Below, one piece after another: positions 16,629 to 25,533 of a DNA stretch of 64,000 nucleotides. The stretch is from an uncultured Clostridia bacterium (GTDB lineage: Bacteria > Bacillota > Clostridia > Lachnospirales > Lachnospiraceae). The stretch is taken from the NCBI GenBank assembly GCA_947303805.1, contig CAMYZE010000004.1, positions 1 through 64,000 on the forward strand, in the 5' to 3' direction. A model generated the notes under the pieces. That model saw only the letters and a program-made list of their open reading frames with translations, did no database searches and had not been told where the DNA came from. Numbering within the stretch: position 1 is the first letter of the stretch; each line of letters starts with the position of its first letter. The position numbers and the translations under genes were made by a program.

Positions 16629-17228
16629 CTATCCCCAAGCTGGTCGACTGAAACTATTATCTTGGACGTTTGACAGGGCGATGCTTTTTTGAAATTCATT
16701 TCTCATATTTACAACTTCGTTCAGTTTATTGCTTAAATTTTGTAGTTGATTATTCATTATATTAGATACATCTGTCCCAAGTGTCTGCATAAAGTTCATC
16801 ATAAATACAAGTGAGTCGTCATATTCCTTTAAAGACCTCTCATGAAGCTGTCTGGCATTTGCCTCTGCATTTGCAACTAACTCATTTGCTCTTCTAACGG
16901 CGTCATCCATAATTTCCTTAGATCTTTGCTCAGCAAGTTTTATTTGTTCACTCTCATTTAGCATTCTATCCTTCATGTCATTTGCCTCAATCATAATTCT
17001 CTCGGCATTCTTTCTGGCAAGCTCTAACTCTCTATTTTTAGACTGCTCTAACTCTCTTGTTTTTTCGTTATACTTTTTTATCTCATCTGGAATAGAAGTC
17101 TTTAATTCTCCTATAAGTTGGCGAAGTGTGTCCTTAGGGAGCATTACTCTTCCCCTTGTATCCGGCCTCACATTTTCAATCATTTGCTCAATATTATCAA
17201 TAATTGTCTCTAAATTACTAATTGCCAT
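16629..17228 (-). CDS. coiled-coil protein, ATP synthase B/DivIVA-like
   Basis: 199 residues. Residues ~50-140 form a long charged helix rich in E, K, R and A (repeats like AERIMIEANDMKDRM), typical of a coiled coil. The tail is hydrophilic with a methionine-rich segment. Proteins of this kind are commonly found next to coaD and rsmD in Clostridia, often labelled ATPase, but no nucleotide-binding motif is present here. Function unknown; a cell-envelope or scaffold role is only a guess. Confidence 0.8.
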   Translation of the reverse strand: MAISNLETIIDNIEQMIENVRPDTRGRVMLPKDTLRQLIGELKTSIPDEIKKYNEKTRELEQSKNRELELARKNAERIMIEANDMKDRMLNESEQIKLAEQRSKEIMDDAVRRANELVANAEANARQLHERSLKEYDDSLVFMMNFMQTLGTDVSNIMNNQLQNLSNKLNEVVNMRNEFQKSIALSNVQDNSFSRPAWG

Positions 17229-17308
17229 CTCTTCTCCTTAAGCTATCTTTATACATTAAAATATCAACTACTTATTATAACACTTTTTATAAAATATTTC
17301 TATAAATG

Positions 17309-17797
17309 TCACACATTATATCTATTGAATTTACCTTTTAGTTTCTCGGCTACATATGGTGTCACAAACTTGCTTATATCACCTTCATATGAAGCAACTT
17401 GCTTCACTACACTTGACGATAGATATGAGTATTTGAGATTTGTGAGTAAAAACATGGTATCTATATCACTATATAGTTCCCTATTTGTCTGTGCCATTTG
17501 TAATTCATATTCGAAGTCCGTCACCGCTCTTAGACCCCTTATGATTATTCTGGCTCCTTTGCTTTTTGCATAGTCAACAAGTAAGCCCTCAAAACTTTCA
17601 ACCTCTATGTTGTCATATTTTTTTATAGACTCTCTAATCATCTCAAGCCTCTCTTCTACCGTAAAAAGTGAACTCTTATCAAAATTATTTAATACTGCAA
17701 CTATAAGTTTGTCAGCAATCTTAGATGCCCTTTCTATAATATCTATATGACCATATGTAATTGGATCAAATGACCCTGGATAAATACAAATCTTCAT
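17309..17797 (-). CDS. coaD: phosphopantetheine adenylyltransferase
   Basis: 162 residues, usual length. Transfers AMP from ATP to 4'-phosphopantetheine, giving dephospho-CoA. YPGSFDPITYGH at 6-17 carries the TxGH nucleotidyltransferase motif. RGLRAVTDFEYELQMAQ and YSYLSSSVVKQVA complete the active site. It starts 7 bases after rsmD, the usual Firmicute pair. Confidence 0.95.
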   Translation of the reverse strand: MKICIYPGSFDPITYGHIDIIERASKIADKLIVAVLNNFDKSSLFTVEERLEMIRESIKKYDNIEVESFEGLLVDYAKSKGARIIIRGLRAVTDFEYELQMAQTNRELYSDIDTMFLLTNLKYSYLSSSVVKQVASYEGDISKFVTPYVAEKLKGKFNRYNV

Positions 17798-17804
17798 ATA
17801 TCAC

Positions 17805-18359
17805 CTATGCCTTCTTATAAAATATGTGCTTATTGCTTTTATATTTTTTTATTTTTGTTTTTACAAAGCCCAGTTCTTCTATACCATCTGCATCATCTTT
17901 AAGTCCAACTTCTAAAATAACGATGCTTTCTTCATCTATCAAATTGCTTTTTGAAAGTTTTTCAAAGACCGGTCTATATAGTCCTTTATCATAAGGCGGA
18001 TCCATAAAAACTATTCCATAGGATTCATTCTCTCTTGATAAATTTTCAAGTGACAAAGCGGCATCACCTTTTATTACCTTGGCTCTATCCATAAGTCCAG
18101 TATGTTCTAGATTTTCATTTATAACTCTTATTGCCTTATCATTATTGTCAACAAAAGTTGCCTTGCTCGCCCCTCTGCTTAACGCCTCTATACCTATGGC
18201 TCCAGACCCAGCAAATAAATCAAGGAAGTTTTTACCTGGTATCTCAAAATGTATCATATTAAATAATGTCTCTTTAATTTTATCCGTAGTGGGTCTTATA
18301 GACAAATCATTAAGTGTTTTAAGCACTAAATGCCTTTTTTCTCCGGCTATAACTCTCAT
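17805..18359 (-). CDS. rsmD: 16S rRNA (guanine966-N2)-methyltransferase
   Basis: 184 residues from the ATG at 18359 (MRVIAGEKRH); an ATG at 18365 lies before the predicted transcript start. The SAM-binding motif is DLFAGSGAIGIEALSRGA, and the catalytic motif for N2-guanine methylation reads FMDPPYDKG. RPTTDKIKETLFNML-like sequence near the start is a family hallmark. It methylates G966 of 16S rRNA during 30S assembly. First gene of the operon with coaD. Confidence 0.93.
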   Translation of the reverse strand: MRVIAGEKRHLVLKTLNDLSIRPTTDKIKETLFNMIHFEIPGKNFLDLFAGSGAIGIEALSRGASKATFVDNNDKAIRVINENLEHTGLMDRAKVIKGDAALSLENLSRENESYGIVFMDPPYDKGLYRPVFEKLSKSNLIDEESIVILEVGLKDDADGIEELGFVKTKIKKYKSNKHIFYKKA

Positions 18360-18367
18360 AATCATTA

Positions 18368-18396
18368 ATTATATTAAATGAAACTAGTATAGTCAA
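18368..18396 (-). promoter_or_regulatory. rsmD promoter, predicted near-leaderless start
   Basis: -35 TTGACT (18396-18391), 17-base spacer, -10 TATAAT (18373-18368). Predicted +1 about 18361, two bases before the ATG at 18359. No Shine-Dalgarno motif. Confidence 0.7.
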
Positions 18397-18455
18397 GAAT
18401 AGCGATTTTGCCGATAATGTGCTATAATTATAATGCTTTTTAGGAGGACGATTTG

Positions 18456-19355
18456 ATGAACCAATTTATGAAAAAAAACATATGCATATCACTTGTCATA
18501 TTGATGAGTTTCTCTTTGATTTTCACTTCACATTCTGAAAATAATACAAATATTTCTTATAATATAAACCCATACTACAACTATTGGAAAAACAAATTCA
18601 TAGTATATGTTGATAATTATTTGGGAGATATAAATGATGTAAGTATAAAAGACTTACAAGGAAATAAGGGCTCTAGTAATATATATATTTTTTCTAAACT
18701 CACCGATGGGAACTATGACTATGATTCTTTGATGAAAGATATAAAAAACTCCGATGTCACAACTAATCTACATGATAAAAAACCAATATTAGTGCATCTA
18801 CCAAAAAATGCAAAAAATAATGAGTCACATGCTTTATTAAAAAATGATGATGAAAAAGGCAAGCTCGTAACAGGTGGCCCCTATTCCAAATATGAAAAAT
18901 ACTCAAATGGATTTTACTATAAAGACGAAAAATTAGATAAAAATAAGTTGAACGAACTACTAACTACATATAAAAAAGAAGCAAAAAAAATATCTGAGAA
19001 CCTAAATAAAATTAAAAGCTTTAGTATAAAGGATATTTACAGTAATGTTTTCGTAGCATATATGACAAATGGTGCTACAAATGTATCTGGCACTCCTGAT
19101 GCTAAAATATATTTACTTGATGTTGACAAAAAAATTAATCCATATAATTTAGTAATTAAGGATCTAAATTCAAAAGATGTCATCACTGGATCTTCCACAA
19201 AAGATTACTTGCCTGATTGGCAGGCTGAAACTCTTTACATCTATGGCGTGGGCAATCGCTTAATTGACAAGGTTACCTTTTATGAGTTTAAACAAGCTCT
19301 GTGGAATAAACAGGAAGCTTCTACGCTTGATTGGATTAAATCACTAAATAATTAA
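18456..19355 (+). CDS. secreted protein of unknown function
   Basis: 299 residues from the ATG at 18456, eight bases after AGGAGG. A signal peptide covers about residues 1-28 (MKKN then ISLVILMSFSLIFTSHS). The mature part is Lys-, Asn- and Tyr-rich and has no recognised motif. A TATAAT box lies at 18423-18428. It is convergent with recG, and their ends overlap by 12 bases with no terminator seen between them. Exported; function unknown. Confidence 0.75.
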   Translation: MNQFMKKNICISLVILMSFSLIFTSHSENNTNISYNINPYYNYWKNKFIVYVDNYLGDINDVSIKDLQGNKGSSNIYIFSKLTDGNYDYDSLMKDIKNSDVTTNLHDKKPILVHLPKNAKNNESHALLKNDDEKGKLVTGGPYSKYEKYSNGFYYKDEKLDKNKLNELLTTYKKEAKKISENLNKIKSFSIKDIYSNVFVAYMTNGATNVSGTPDAKIYLLDVDKKINPYNLVIKDLNSKDVITGSSTKDYLPDWQAETLYIYGVGNRLIDKVTFYEFKQALWNKQEASTLDWIKSLNN

Positions 19356-21395
19356 ACCAGTCTTTATATATTCATCTAACTTAATTTTGAGTTCCTTTGT
19401 GAGCTCAATTTTTTTATCTATAAACTCCTTAGCATCTACACTCGCAAATCTAAATAGTTGTATATCTGTATACATATCTGCAAGTTTAAAATCCATCTCA
19501 CCTGACTGTTTAACTCCAAATATATCTCCAGGCCCTCTTAATTTTAAATCCTCTTCAGCTATGTAAAAACCATCATTAGACTCTGATAATACTTTTAACC
19601 TTTTTTCTGATTTTTCTGTATGAGTAGTATCTACAAATAGCGCATAACTTTGAGCATTTCCTCTTCCTACTCTACCTCTTAATTGATGTAGCTCGGCAAG
19701 ACCATATGATCCTGCATCCTCTACCATGATAAATGTAGCATTTGGTACATCTACTCCAACTTCTATTACAGTAGTTGACACAAGAATGTCTATATCTCCT
19801 TCCTTAAAACTTTTCATTATGTCATATTTTTCACTTGGTTTCATCTTGCCGTGTAAAATTCCTATGCTCACATCATTTCCATAAAAACTCTTTAATCTCT
19901 CAGCATACTCTGTAACATTTTGATAGTTGGCGAAACTTCCTACATCTTCATCATCACTTCTATCTATAGCAGGGCAAATAACGTATGCCTGATGCCCCAA
20001 GTCAATTTGTTTTTTCATTGATCGAAAAGCTTTTTCTCTTTGATTTATGTTTGCTACATAGTTTTTTACAGCAAGTCTATTTTTTGGCTTTTCAATAATT
20101 CTACTTATATCCATATCAGCATAAAAAAGCATTGCAAGAGTTCTTGGGATAGGCGTCGCAGACATTATAAGAATATTTGCATTATTGGACTTATCTTCAA
20201 GTTGTTTTCGTTGACTGACTCCAAATCTATGCTGCTCATCAATAATACAGAGTCCTAGATCTTTATACTCTACATCTTTTGAAAACAAAGCGTGCGTGCC
20301 AATTATAATGTCGATCTCTCCAGATTTCAATTTTTCTAAAATAGATTTTCGATCTTTTGCTTTAGTGCTACCTGTTAATAATGCAACATTTACCCCATCG
20401 CCAAACAGTTCAACTATTGTTTTATAATGCTGCTCAGCAAGTATCTCAGTTGGTGCCATAAAAGCCGTCTGTATTCTCTTGTCAGCTACAAGAAGTGATG
20501 CGAGGATTGCTACCACTGTCTTTCCCGATCCAACATCGCCCTCTAAAAGTCTATTCATCTTTTTACCCGATTTAAAATCATTCACTATATCTATAATAGC
20601 TGACCTTTGATCATTCGTTAGTTTAAAAGAAAGTTTTTTTATATATGATTCTAATACGGATTCTTGCACACCTTTTAACTCTACTCTTCCTTCTCTAACT
20701 TTCTTATCTTTATTTGAAAGCATAGCGAGTGAAAACAAAAAGAATTCGTCATACACCAGTCGCTTTCTCGCTTCCTGCATATCTTCCATCTTATTAGGAA
20801 AATGTATGTGGTTAAATGCAAATGATAAGTCGCAAAGTTTTCTTTGCTCGAGTATTTTATTAGGTAAATACTCTCTAAAACAATCTTTATTTAACTCGTT
20901 GTCATCAAGTAACGTTTTGATGGCCTTTTTAATAGAGTTGTTATTAAGTCCCTTAGTAAGCGGATAAACAGGACTTAAATTTCCCTTAAAACTTTCATAT
21001 ACTTCATTTTTAAATATTTTGCACTGTGAAAGACCTATACCATTTTTAAGTCGGCCAACCTTACCTCTAAAAATCCTACTTGTACCAAGTGATAACGACT
21101 TATTGATAAAAGGTATATTGAACCAATATGCTCTAATCCTCCCAGTGCCGTCGTCTAACCATAGTGACGTGATAGTAGTTCTACCCTTTCTAAACATACT
21201 TGGTTTAGTAACTACCATTGCGTTTATTGTGGCGACTTTTCCCGCCTCAAGATCTATTATATCAATTGGCTCTTCAAATTCTTCATAGTCTCTTGGAAAA
21301 AAATAAATTAAATCTTTGATAGTGTTAATACCAAGATTCATAAAATATTTTTCTATTTTGGGTCCTATGCCTTTTATTTTTGTAAGTTCTGACAT
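19344..21395 (-). CDS. recG: ATP-dependent DNA helicase RecG
   Basis: 683 residues, full length. The N-terminal wedge/OB domain (IKGIGPKIEKYFMNLGI.. then ~60-150) grips branched DNA. The helicase core has Walker A LEGDVGSGKT, DEQH (motif II), SATPIPRT (motif III) and the C-terminal motifs VVIEVGVDVPNA and LHQLRGRVGRG. RecG remodels stalled forks and Holliday junctions. It follows the fakA-like gene, as in other Firmicutes. No Shine-Dalgarno motif; a hairpin (21406-21425) sits just ahead of the ATG. Confidence 0.95.
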   Translation of the reverse strand: MSELTKIKGIGPKIEKYFMNLGINTIKDLIYFFPRDYEEFEEPIDIIDLEAGKVATINAMVVTKPSMFRKGRTTITSLWLDDGTGRIRAYWFNIPFINKSLSLGTSRIFRGKVGRLKNGIGLSQCKIFKNEVYESFKGNLSPVYPLTKGLNNNSIKKAIKTLLDDNELNKDCFREYLPNKILEQRKLCDLSFAFNHIHFPNKMEDMQEARKRLVYDEFFLFSLAMLSNKDKKVREGRVELKGVQESVLESYIKKLSFKLTNDQRSAIIDIVNDFKSGKKMNRLLEGDVGSGKTVVAILASLLVADKRIQTAFMAPTEILAEQHYKTIVELFGDGVNVALLTGSTKAKDRKSILEKLKSGEIDIIIGTHALFSKDVEYKDLGLCIIDEQHRFGVSQRKQLEDKSNNANILIMSATPIPRTLAMLFYADMDISRIIEKPKNRLAVKNYVANINQREKAFRSMKKQIDLGHQAYVICPAIDRSDDEDVGSFANYQNVTEYAERLKSFYGNDVSIGILHGKMKPSEKYDIMKSFKEGDIDILVSTTVIEVGVDVPNATFIMVEDAGSYGLAELHQLRGRVGRGNAQSYALFVDTTHTEKSEKRLKVLSESNDGFYIAEEDLKLRGPGDIFGVKQSGEMDFKLADMYTDIQLFRFASVDAKEFIDKKIELTKELKIKLDEYIKTGLII

Positions 21396-21405
21396 AATAT
21401 TAAAG

Positions 21406-21425
21406 GAGCGGACTTACGTCCGCTC
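21406..21425. other. hairpin between fakA-like gene and recG
   Basis: GAGCGGAC..GTCCGCTC, an 8-bp perfect stem 10 bases before the recG ATG. The following T tract is weak on either strand, so it may act as a processing site or partial attenuator. Confidence 0.5.
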
Positions 21426-21430
21426 AAAAT

Positions 21431-23095
21431 TTATTCTATTGATATATAATAGTAGTAAACTGGTTGATCGCCTCTATATACATTTACCTCTAGATTGCCA
21501 TATCGTTTTGAAAATTCATCCCTAATCTTATTTGCATCTTTCTCAGTCACAGAGTCTCCAAAGTAGATAGATACTTCAGAATCTTTATCTTCTTTTATTT
21601 TTTCATAAGCTCCAAATATACTGTTTATTATATCTGAATTTGTATATAGTAGTCCTTTATCTCCAAGAGATATATAGTCATTTTCCTTTATATCAATGCC
21701 ATCAATTACAGTATTTCTTATTGAGTAAGTTGTCTGTATGGTCTTTACATTTTTAATGCTCTCTTTAAACTGTTCAAGCATATCTTCTACTTTTTCTCTT
21801 TCTGTGAAATAAATCATACAGTTTATTCCCTGTAATACATTTTTAGTCTCTATAACGTATACTTCTTTATCTTTAACGATATCCTTTGCCTGCTTTGCAG
21901 CCATTATAATATTTGAATTATTTGGGAATATAAACACTTTTTTCGCGTGAACTTCTGCTATGGCATTTAAAAAATCTTCTGTAGATGGGTTCATGGTCTG
22001 ACCACCTGTTATAACCTTGTCGCATCCCAATTCATTAAAGAAAGTAGTTATTCCCTCGCCATTTGAAACCGCCACAAATCCAATCTCTTTAAGTTTTACT
22101 GGTGGTTTCTTTTCCTCATGTTGCTCTGCAAATTGTTTTGCCTTCTTTTCTGCATCTTTTATAACTTTTTCTTGATGCTCTAGTTTAAGGTTATCTACTT
22201 TAAGATTAGTTAAGAAACCATACTCAAGGCCTTTCTCAAAAACTTTTCCAGGATGATTTGTGTGGACATGAATTTTAATATACTGTTCATCACCAACTAC
22301 AACTAGAGAATCACCTATACCTTCTAGATATTTTATAATTTCTTCTGTTGCATTTGCTTTAAAACTTGTAGCAGTATTTATGATGCATTCTGTACAGTAT
22401 CCGAACTTTATATCTTGGTCTTCGACAACTTTTAAATTTATATTAGATGATTTGCCTGATGCTTTTTCATCAAAACTAATCTCTACTTTTTCACCCCTTA
22501 AAAATGCTAATACACCATGGGCAAAATACATGAGCCCCTGCCCGCCACTATCTACAACGCCTGCCTCTTTAAGTATAGGAAGCATATCAGGAGTCTTTTG
22601 AAGCATCTCATCACCATAGTCTATCACTTTTTCAAGTTTCTCTATACCGCTACTTGAACTGCCAGATACTTCTTCTGCCTTTTCAGCGAGCGCTCTTATG
22701 ACAGTGAGGATAGTCCCCTCTTTTGGTTTTACCACTGCCTTATATGCTGTGTCCTTTGCCTTTTGTATAGCTTCAAGAAGCAATTCAGTATCTATCTCTT
22801 TTGCATCTTTTAAATGGTTGGTAAAACCTCTCAAAATCTGTGACATGATAACTCCAGAGTTACCACGGGCACCACGAAGTGAACCACTTGCTATAGCTTT
22901 ACAAACTTCCTCTATGCTATCATCTGATACTGCATTCACTGCTTCACAGGCTGACTTAAGTGTCATAGACATATTTGTACCAGTATCACCATCTGGCACA
23001 GGGAAGACATTTAACTCATTGACATAATCTCTATTTTTATAAAGTAAAGATGCACCTGCAAGAAATGCACCTTTAAGATTGCTTGCATTTCCCAT
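21431..23095 (-). CDS. DAK-domain fatty-acid kinase-like protein (FakA/YloV)
   Basis: 554 residues. The DhaL/DAK-L domain (1-200) starts with the nucleotide-site motif LNVFPVPDGDTGTNMSMTL and contains RGARGNSGVIMSQ and GVVDSGGQGL. A middle linker and a DegV-like C-terminal domain follow (VAVSNGEGITTFFNELG, GGQTMNPSTEDFL). FakA phosphorylates fatty acids bound to a separate FakB (DegV) protein; no fakB lies nearby. One base separates it from the asp23 gene, so the two are coupled. Confidence 0.9.
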   Translation of the reverse strand: MGNASNLKGAFLAGASLLYKNRDYVNELNVFPVPDGDTGTNMSMTLKSACEAVNAVSDDSIEEVCKAIASGSLRGARGNSGVIMSQILRGFTNHLKDAKEIDTELLLEAIQKAKDTAYKAVVKPKEGTILTVIRALAEKAEEVSGSSSSGIEKLEKVIDYGDEMLQKTPDMLPILKEAGVVDSGGQGLMYFAHGVLAFLRGEKVEISFDEKASGKSSNINLKVVEDQDIKFGYCTECIINTATSFKANATEEIIKYLEGIGDSLVVVGDEQYIKIHVHTNHPGKVFEKGLEYGFLTNLKVDNLKLEHQEKVIKDAEKKAKQFAEQHEEKKPPVKLKEIGFVAVSNGEGITTFFNELGCDKVITGGQTMNPSTEDFLNAIAEVHAKKVFIFPNNSNIIMAAKQAKDIVKDKEVYVIETKNVLQGINCMIYFTEREKVEDMLEQFKESIKNVKTIQTTYSIRNTVIDGIDIKENDYISLGDKGLLYTNSDIINSIFGAYEKIKEDKDSEVSIYFGDSVTEKDANKIRDEFSKRYGNLEVNVYRGDQPVYYYYISIE

Positions 23096-23096
23096 T

Positions 23097-23468
23097 TTAA
23101 TCGATTACCCTCACACCTTCTACAAAAATATTAATCTCTTTTACTTTTAAGTCGGTAAGTTCTTCAACTTTATATTTTACATTTTCTATCACATTGTCAG
23201 AACATGCTTTGACATTTACTGAAAAAGCAATGATGACATGTAGATCTATTTTAATCTCATTATCAATGATCTCTACGACTACTCCCTTTGCCAAATCTTC
23301 CCCTGTAAGTAAAGTTGTAAGACCATTTGCGATATTTACTGCGGCCATACCAACAACACCAAAACTCTCGCAAGCAGCAAGACCTGCTGTCTTAGCGATT
23401 ACTTTTGGACTTATAAAAATCTCACCATATTTTGTCTCGTGATGACCATCTTGAACCTTGTTAGCCAT
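23097..23468 (-). CDS. Asp23/Gls24 family protein (YloU)
   Basis: 123 residues, the family's usual size. Visible: GEIFISPKVIAKTAGLAACESFGVVGMA and the C-terminal VKEINIFVEGVRVID. Shine-Dalgarno AGGAGG lies before the ATG. These small proteins act in envelope stress or lipid homeostasis with the fakA neighbour; the biochemical role is not settled. First gene of the asp23-fakA-recG set. Confidence 0.92.
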   Translation of the reverse strand: MANKVQDGHHETKYGEIFISPKVIAKTAGLAACESFGVVGMAAVNIANGLTTLLTGEDLAKGVVVEIIDNEIKIDLHVIIAFSVNVKACSDNVIENVKYKVEELTDLKVKEINIFVEGVRVID

Positions 23469-23568
23469 GATACCTCCTATAAAAATCCGTAAATACTATA
23501 ATCTACCTAACTATTAATTTTACCACAATGTCGATTATTTGGCAAATATATTCCGTCACTTCAATTTA

Positions 23569-23898
23569 TCAATCTAACTTTTTTAATATTTCCTCAAAGT
23601 CCATTCCACTATAAGCTACTTTTATGACTTTTACTATTAAGTCTTTATCAAAAACATAATAAAATATAGTATAATTGTTAGCAAAAATCATTCGCAATTC
23701 TTTTGATTTCCACGGTTCATTTGGATAAATCATTCCTCTCTTTGGAACTTTAGTTAGACTTATAATAGTGTTCTGAATTGCATCAATAGTATTATCAGCA
23801 CTATCTACGGATTCTAACTCATTTGCTATGTACTCATAGATCAGTTGCATGTCATTATCAGCACTTGGCATAACTTCTACTTCATAATTATTTAGCAT
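23569..23898 (-). CDS. RelE/ParE-superfamily toxin
   Basis: 109 residues. MPSADNDMQLIYEYIANEL matches the ParE start, and RMIFANNYTIFYYVFDKDLIVKVIKVAYSGMDFEE the beta-strand end of the fold. Enzyme target (ribosome-bound mRNA or gyrase) cannot be told from sequence. The start overlaps the antitoxin gene by 11 bases, the usual coupling. Sits between housekeeping genes and the MITE-bracketed segment. Confidence 0.88.
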   Translation of the reverse strand: MLNNYEVEVMPSADNDMQLIYEYIANELESVDSADNTIDAIQNTIISLTKVPKRGMIYPNEPWKSKELRMIFANNYTIFYYVFDKDLIVKVIKVAYSGMDFEEILKKLD

Positions 23899-24199
23899 TT
23901 TTCTTCATCCTTGTCTTAAATTGCTTAAAGTATTTATTTGCCTCTACACCTTTTTCGTTTAATGCTTCGTTGTATCTATTTTCCATATCAGTATCAAATT
24001 CTTCTTTTGACATTAATCCAATATTAATTTGTTTTGGCATACCATTAATCACTTTAAATGGTATCCCATTTGAAATAATTATTTGCTTATAATACATGTT
24101 AATTGCAACTGATGCCGGTATTCCAATATCATTAAGTATTGCTTCAGCTTTTTCTTTTACATCTGGTTCGATACGTGCATAAACATTTGATGTTTTCAT
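23888..24199 (-). CDS. RelB/DinJ-family antitoxin
   Basis: 103 residues from the ATG at 24199, ten bases after GGAGG; the frame is open further upstream without another ribosome site. The start MKTSNVYARIEPDVKEKAE and GIPASVAINMYYKQII is the ribbon-helix-helix domain of DinJ/RelB. The C-terminal half is charged and would wrap the toxin. It should repress its own operon. Confidence 0.9.
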   Translation of the reverse strand: MKTSNVYARIEPDVKEKAEAILNDIGIPASVAINMYYKQIIISNGIPFKVINGMPKQINIGLMSKEEFDTDMENRYNEALNEKGVEANKYFKQFKTRMKKNAK

Positions 24200-24316
24200 G
24201 TATATTTTACCTCCAAAGTTATTTACAAGTATTATATAACAATGTAAGCACAAAAGCAATACATTTTTAATCGTCAAAATTGTCCCCCTTTTATTTCTCC
24301 CTCTTTTATTTTACAC

Positions 24317-24343
24317 AAAAAAAGAGCCTTTAGGCTCTTTTAA
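24317..24343. terminator. terminator-like hairpin upstream of the antitoxin gene
   Basis: AAAGAGCC..GGCTCTTT flanked by A and T runs (24321-24340). It would end transcription arriving from the hydrolase gene at 24490. Confidence 0.75.
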
Positions 24344-24377
24344 GTAATAAACTTACAAACTATGTATAAATATCAAA

Positions 24378-24479
24378 AAATAAATGGAACGGAGATAATT
24401 ATTGTCGCTTGATGATTAATTTTTAAGTTTTTTGAAAAAAACAAAAAACTTAACAATAATATTCTCCGTCCCTTTTATT
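24378..24479. mobile_element. MITE-like element, copy 1
   Basis: ~102 bp, about 90% identical to 25378-25485. Its ends are imperfect inverted repeats: AATAAATGGAACGGAG on the left, CTCCGTCCCTTTTATT on the right. The centre is the hairpin TTAAGTTTTTT / AAAAAACTTAA. It begins just past the stop of the hydrolase gene. No coding capacity. Confidence 0.75.
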
Positions 24480-24489
24480 CTTATCTTTA

Positions 24490-25338
24490 TCAAAACTCAA
24501 TAACATGTGGCACTATATCCGGATCATGGTTAGCAAGTGATTCTACACAATTTTTATCAAGACTCTGTTCTCTTATCCACTCAAGAGATTGTTTCTGAAG
24601 TTTTTTATCAGCAGCAATTCCTGATGTAATCATTTCTTCCCAACTTTTTCTTGCATATCCTCCATCAGAAAACAATAATACAAACTTCCCTTCATCATTT
24701 TTCACTTTAACTGCATATAATCCATCTGCATGTCCTGGAATATTTATTAACTCAATTGAACCATCACCTAAAAGATTATATGACTTACCTACAGGTCCTT
24801 CTGTATCATTCCAATCGAACTCAGTTAGATTAATATCGTCCCACCAACCTTTATAATAACGAACCTTATTTGTTAATTTATTTGCAAATTTAACTTCATC
24901 AGCTGAAACTAAAAACTTTTTTGCATTCTTAACTTGTTTTAAGCCATTAGCATGGTCACAATCTAAATGAGTAAGAAGAACAGCATCAATGTCAGTGTCT
25001 TTTATTCCAAGTTTCAGAAGTTGTTCATCTATACATTCGCCAAATTTGATCTCACCTTGATTAACTTCATAAAGTAACATAGAACCAAGAGATTTAATCT
25101 GAGCCTTTTTGTCAAACTCACCATTTGGACTCATATCCCTTGACCAACCTGTGTCTACAAGAAATTTCCCCTTAGGGTGTTCTATTAGATATGCAGAAAC
25201 TGGAAGCCAAAGTCTATCTTCTTTTTTGCCAAAAATCCCTGACGCTTTAATTGCATTGCTACGATCACCGCCAAATGGAAGGTCAGGTGCCACACATACT
25301 TTTCCAGTATGAAATACATGAATCTTTATATTTCCCAT
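24490..25338 (-). CDS. metallo-beta-lactamase-fold hydrolase, AHL lactonase-like
   Basis: 282 residues. The metal motif reads THLDCDHANG, so HxDxDH instead of the common HxHxDH. Further ligands: IPGHADGLY and the late SLANHDPDIVPH. The start (HVFHTGKVCVAPDLPFGG) and the KFLVDTGWS strand fit the N-acyl-homoserine-lactonase-like subfamily (AiiA/AttM type). The true substrate is unknown; many clostridial members are not lactonases. GAGGATTAAT precedes the ATG. The gene is flanked closely by two copies of the same MITE-like element. Confidence 0.85.
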   Translation of the reverse strand: MGNIKIHVFHTGKVCVAPDLPFGGDRSNAIKASGIFGKKEDRLWLPVSAYLIEHPKGKFLVDTGWSRDMSPNGEFDKKAQIKSLGSMLLYEVNQGEIKFGECIDEQLLKLGIKDTDIDAVLLTHLDCDHANGLKQVKNAKKFLVSADEVKFANKLTNKVRYYKGWWDDINLTEFDWNDTEGPVGKSYNLLGDGSIELINIPGHADGLYAVKVKNDEGKFVLLFSDGGYARKSWEEMITSGIAADKKLQKQSLEWIREQSLDKNCVESLANHDPDIVPHVIEF

Positions 25339-25377
25339 AATTAATCCTCCTCAAATCAAAAATTATATACATTAATT

Positions 25378-25485
25378 AAAAATAAATGGGACGGAGATAA
25401 TTATTGTCGCTTGATGATTAATTGTTAAGTTTTTTAAAAAAAAACCCAAAAAACTTAACAATAATATTCTCCGTCCCTTTTATTT
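25378..25485. mobile_element. MITE-like element, copy 2
   Basis: ~106 bp, same orientation as copy 1, starting 40 bases upstream of the hydrolase ATG. The central loop is slightly longer. A duplicated scrap (GCGTCCCTTTTATTT) follows its right end at 25487-25501. Confidence 0.75.
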
Positions 25486-25533
25486 GCGTCCCTTTTATTT
25501 GTTACATCAATACTAACTCTCATTAATATGTAA

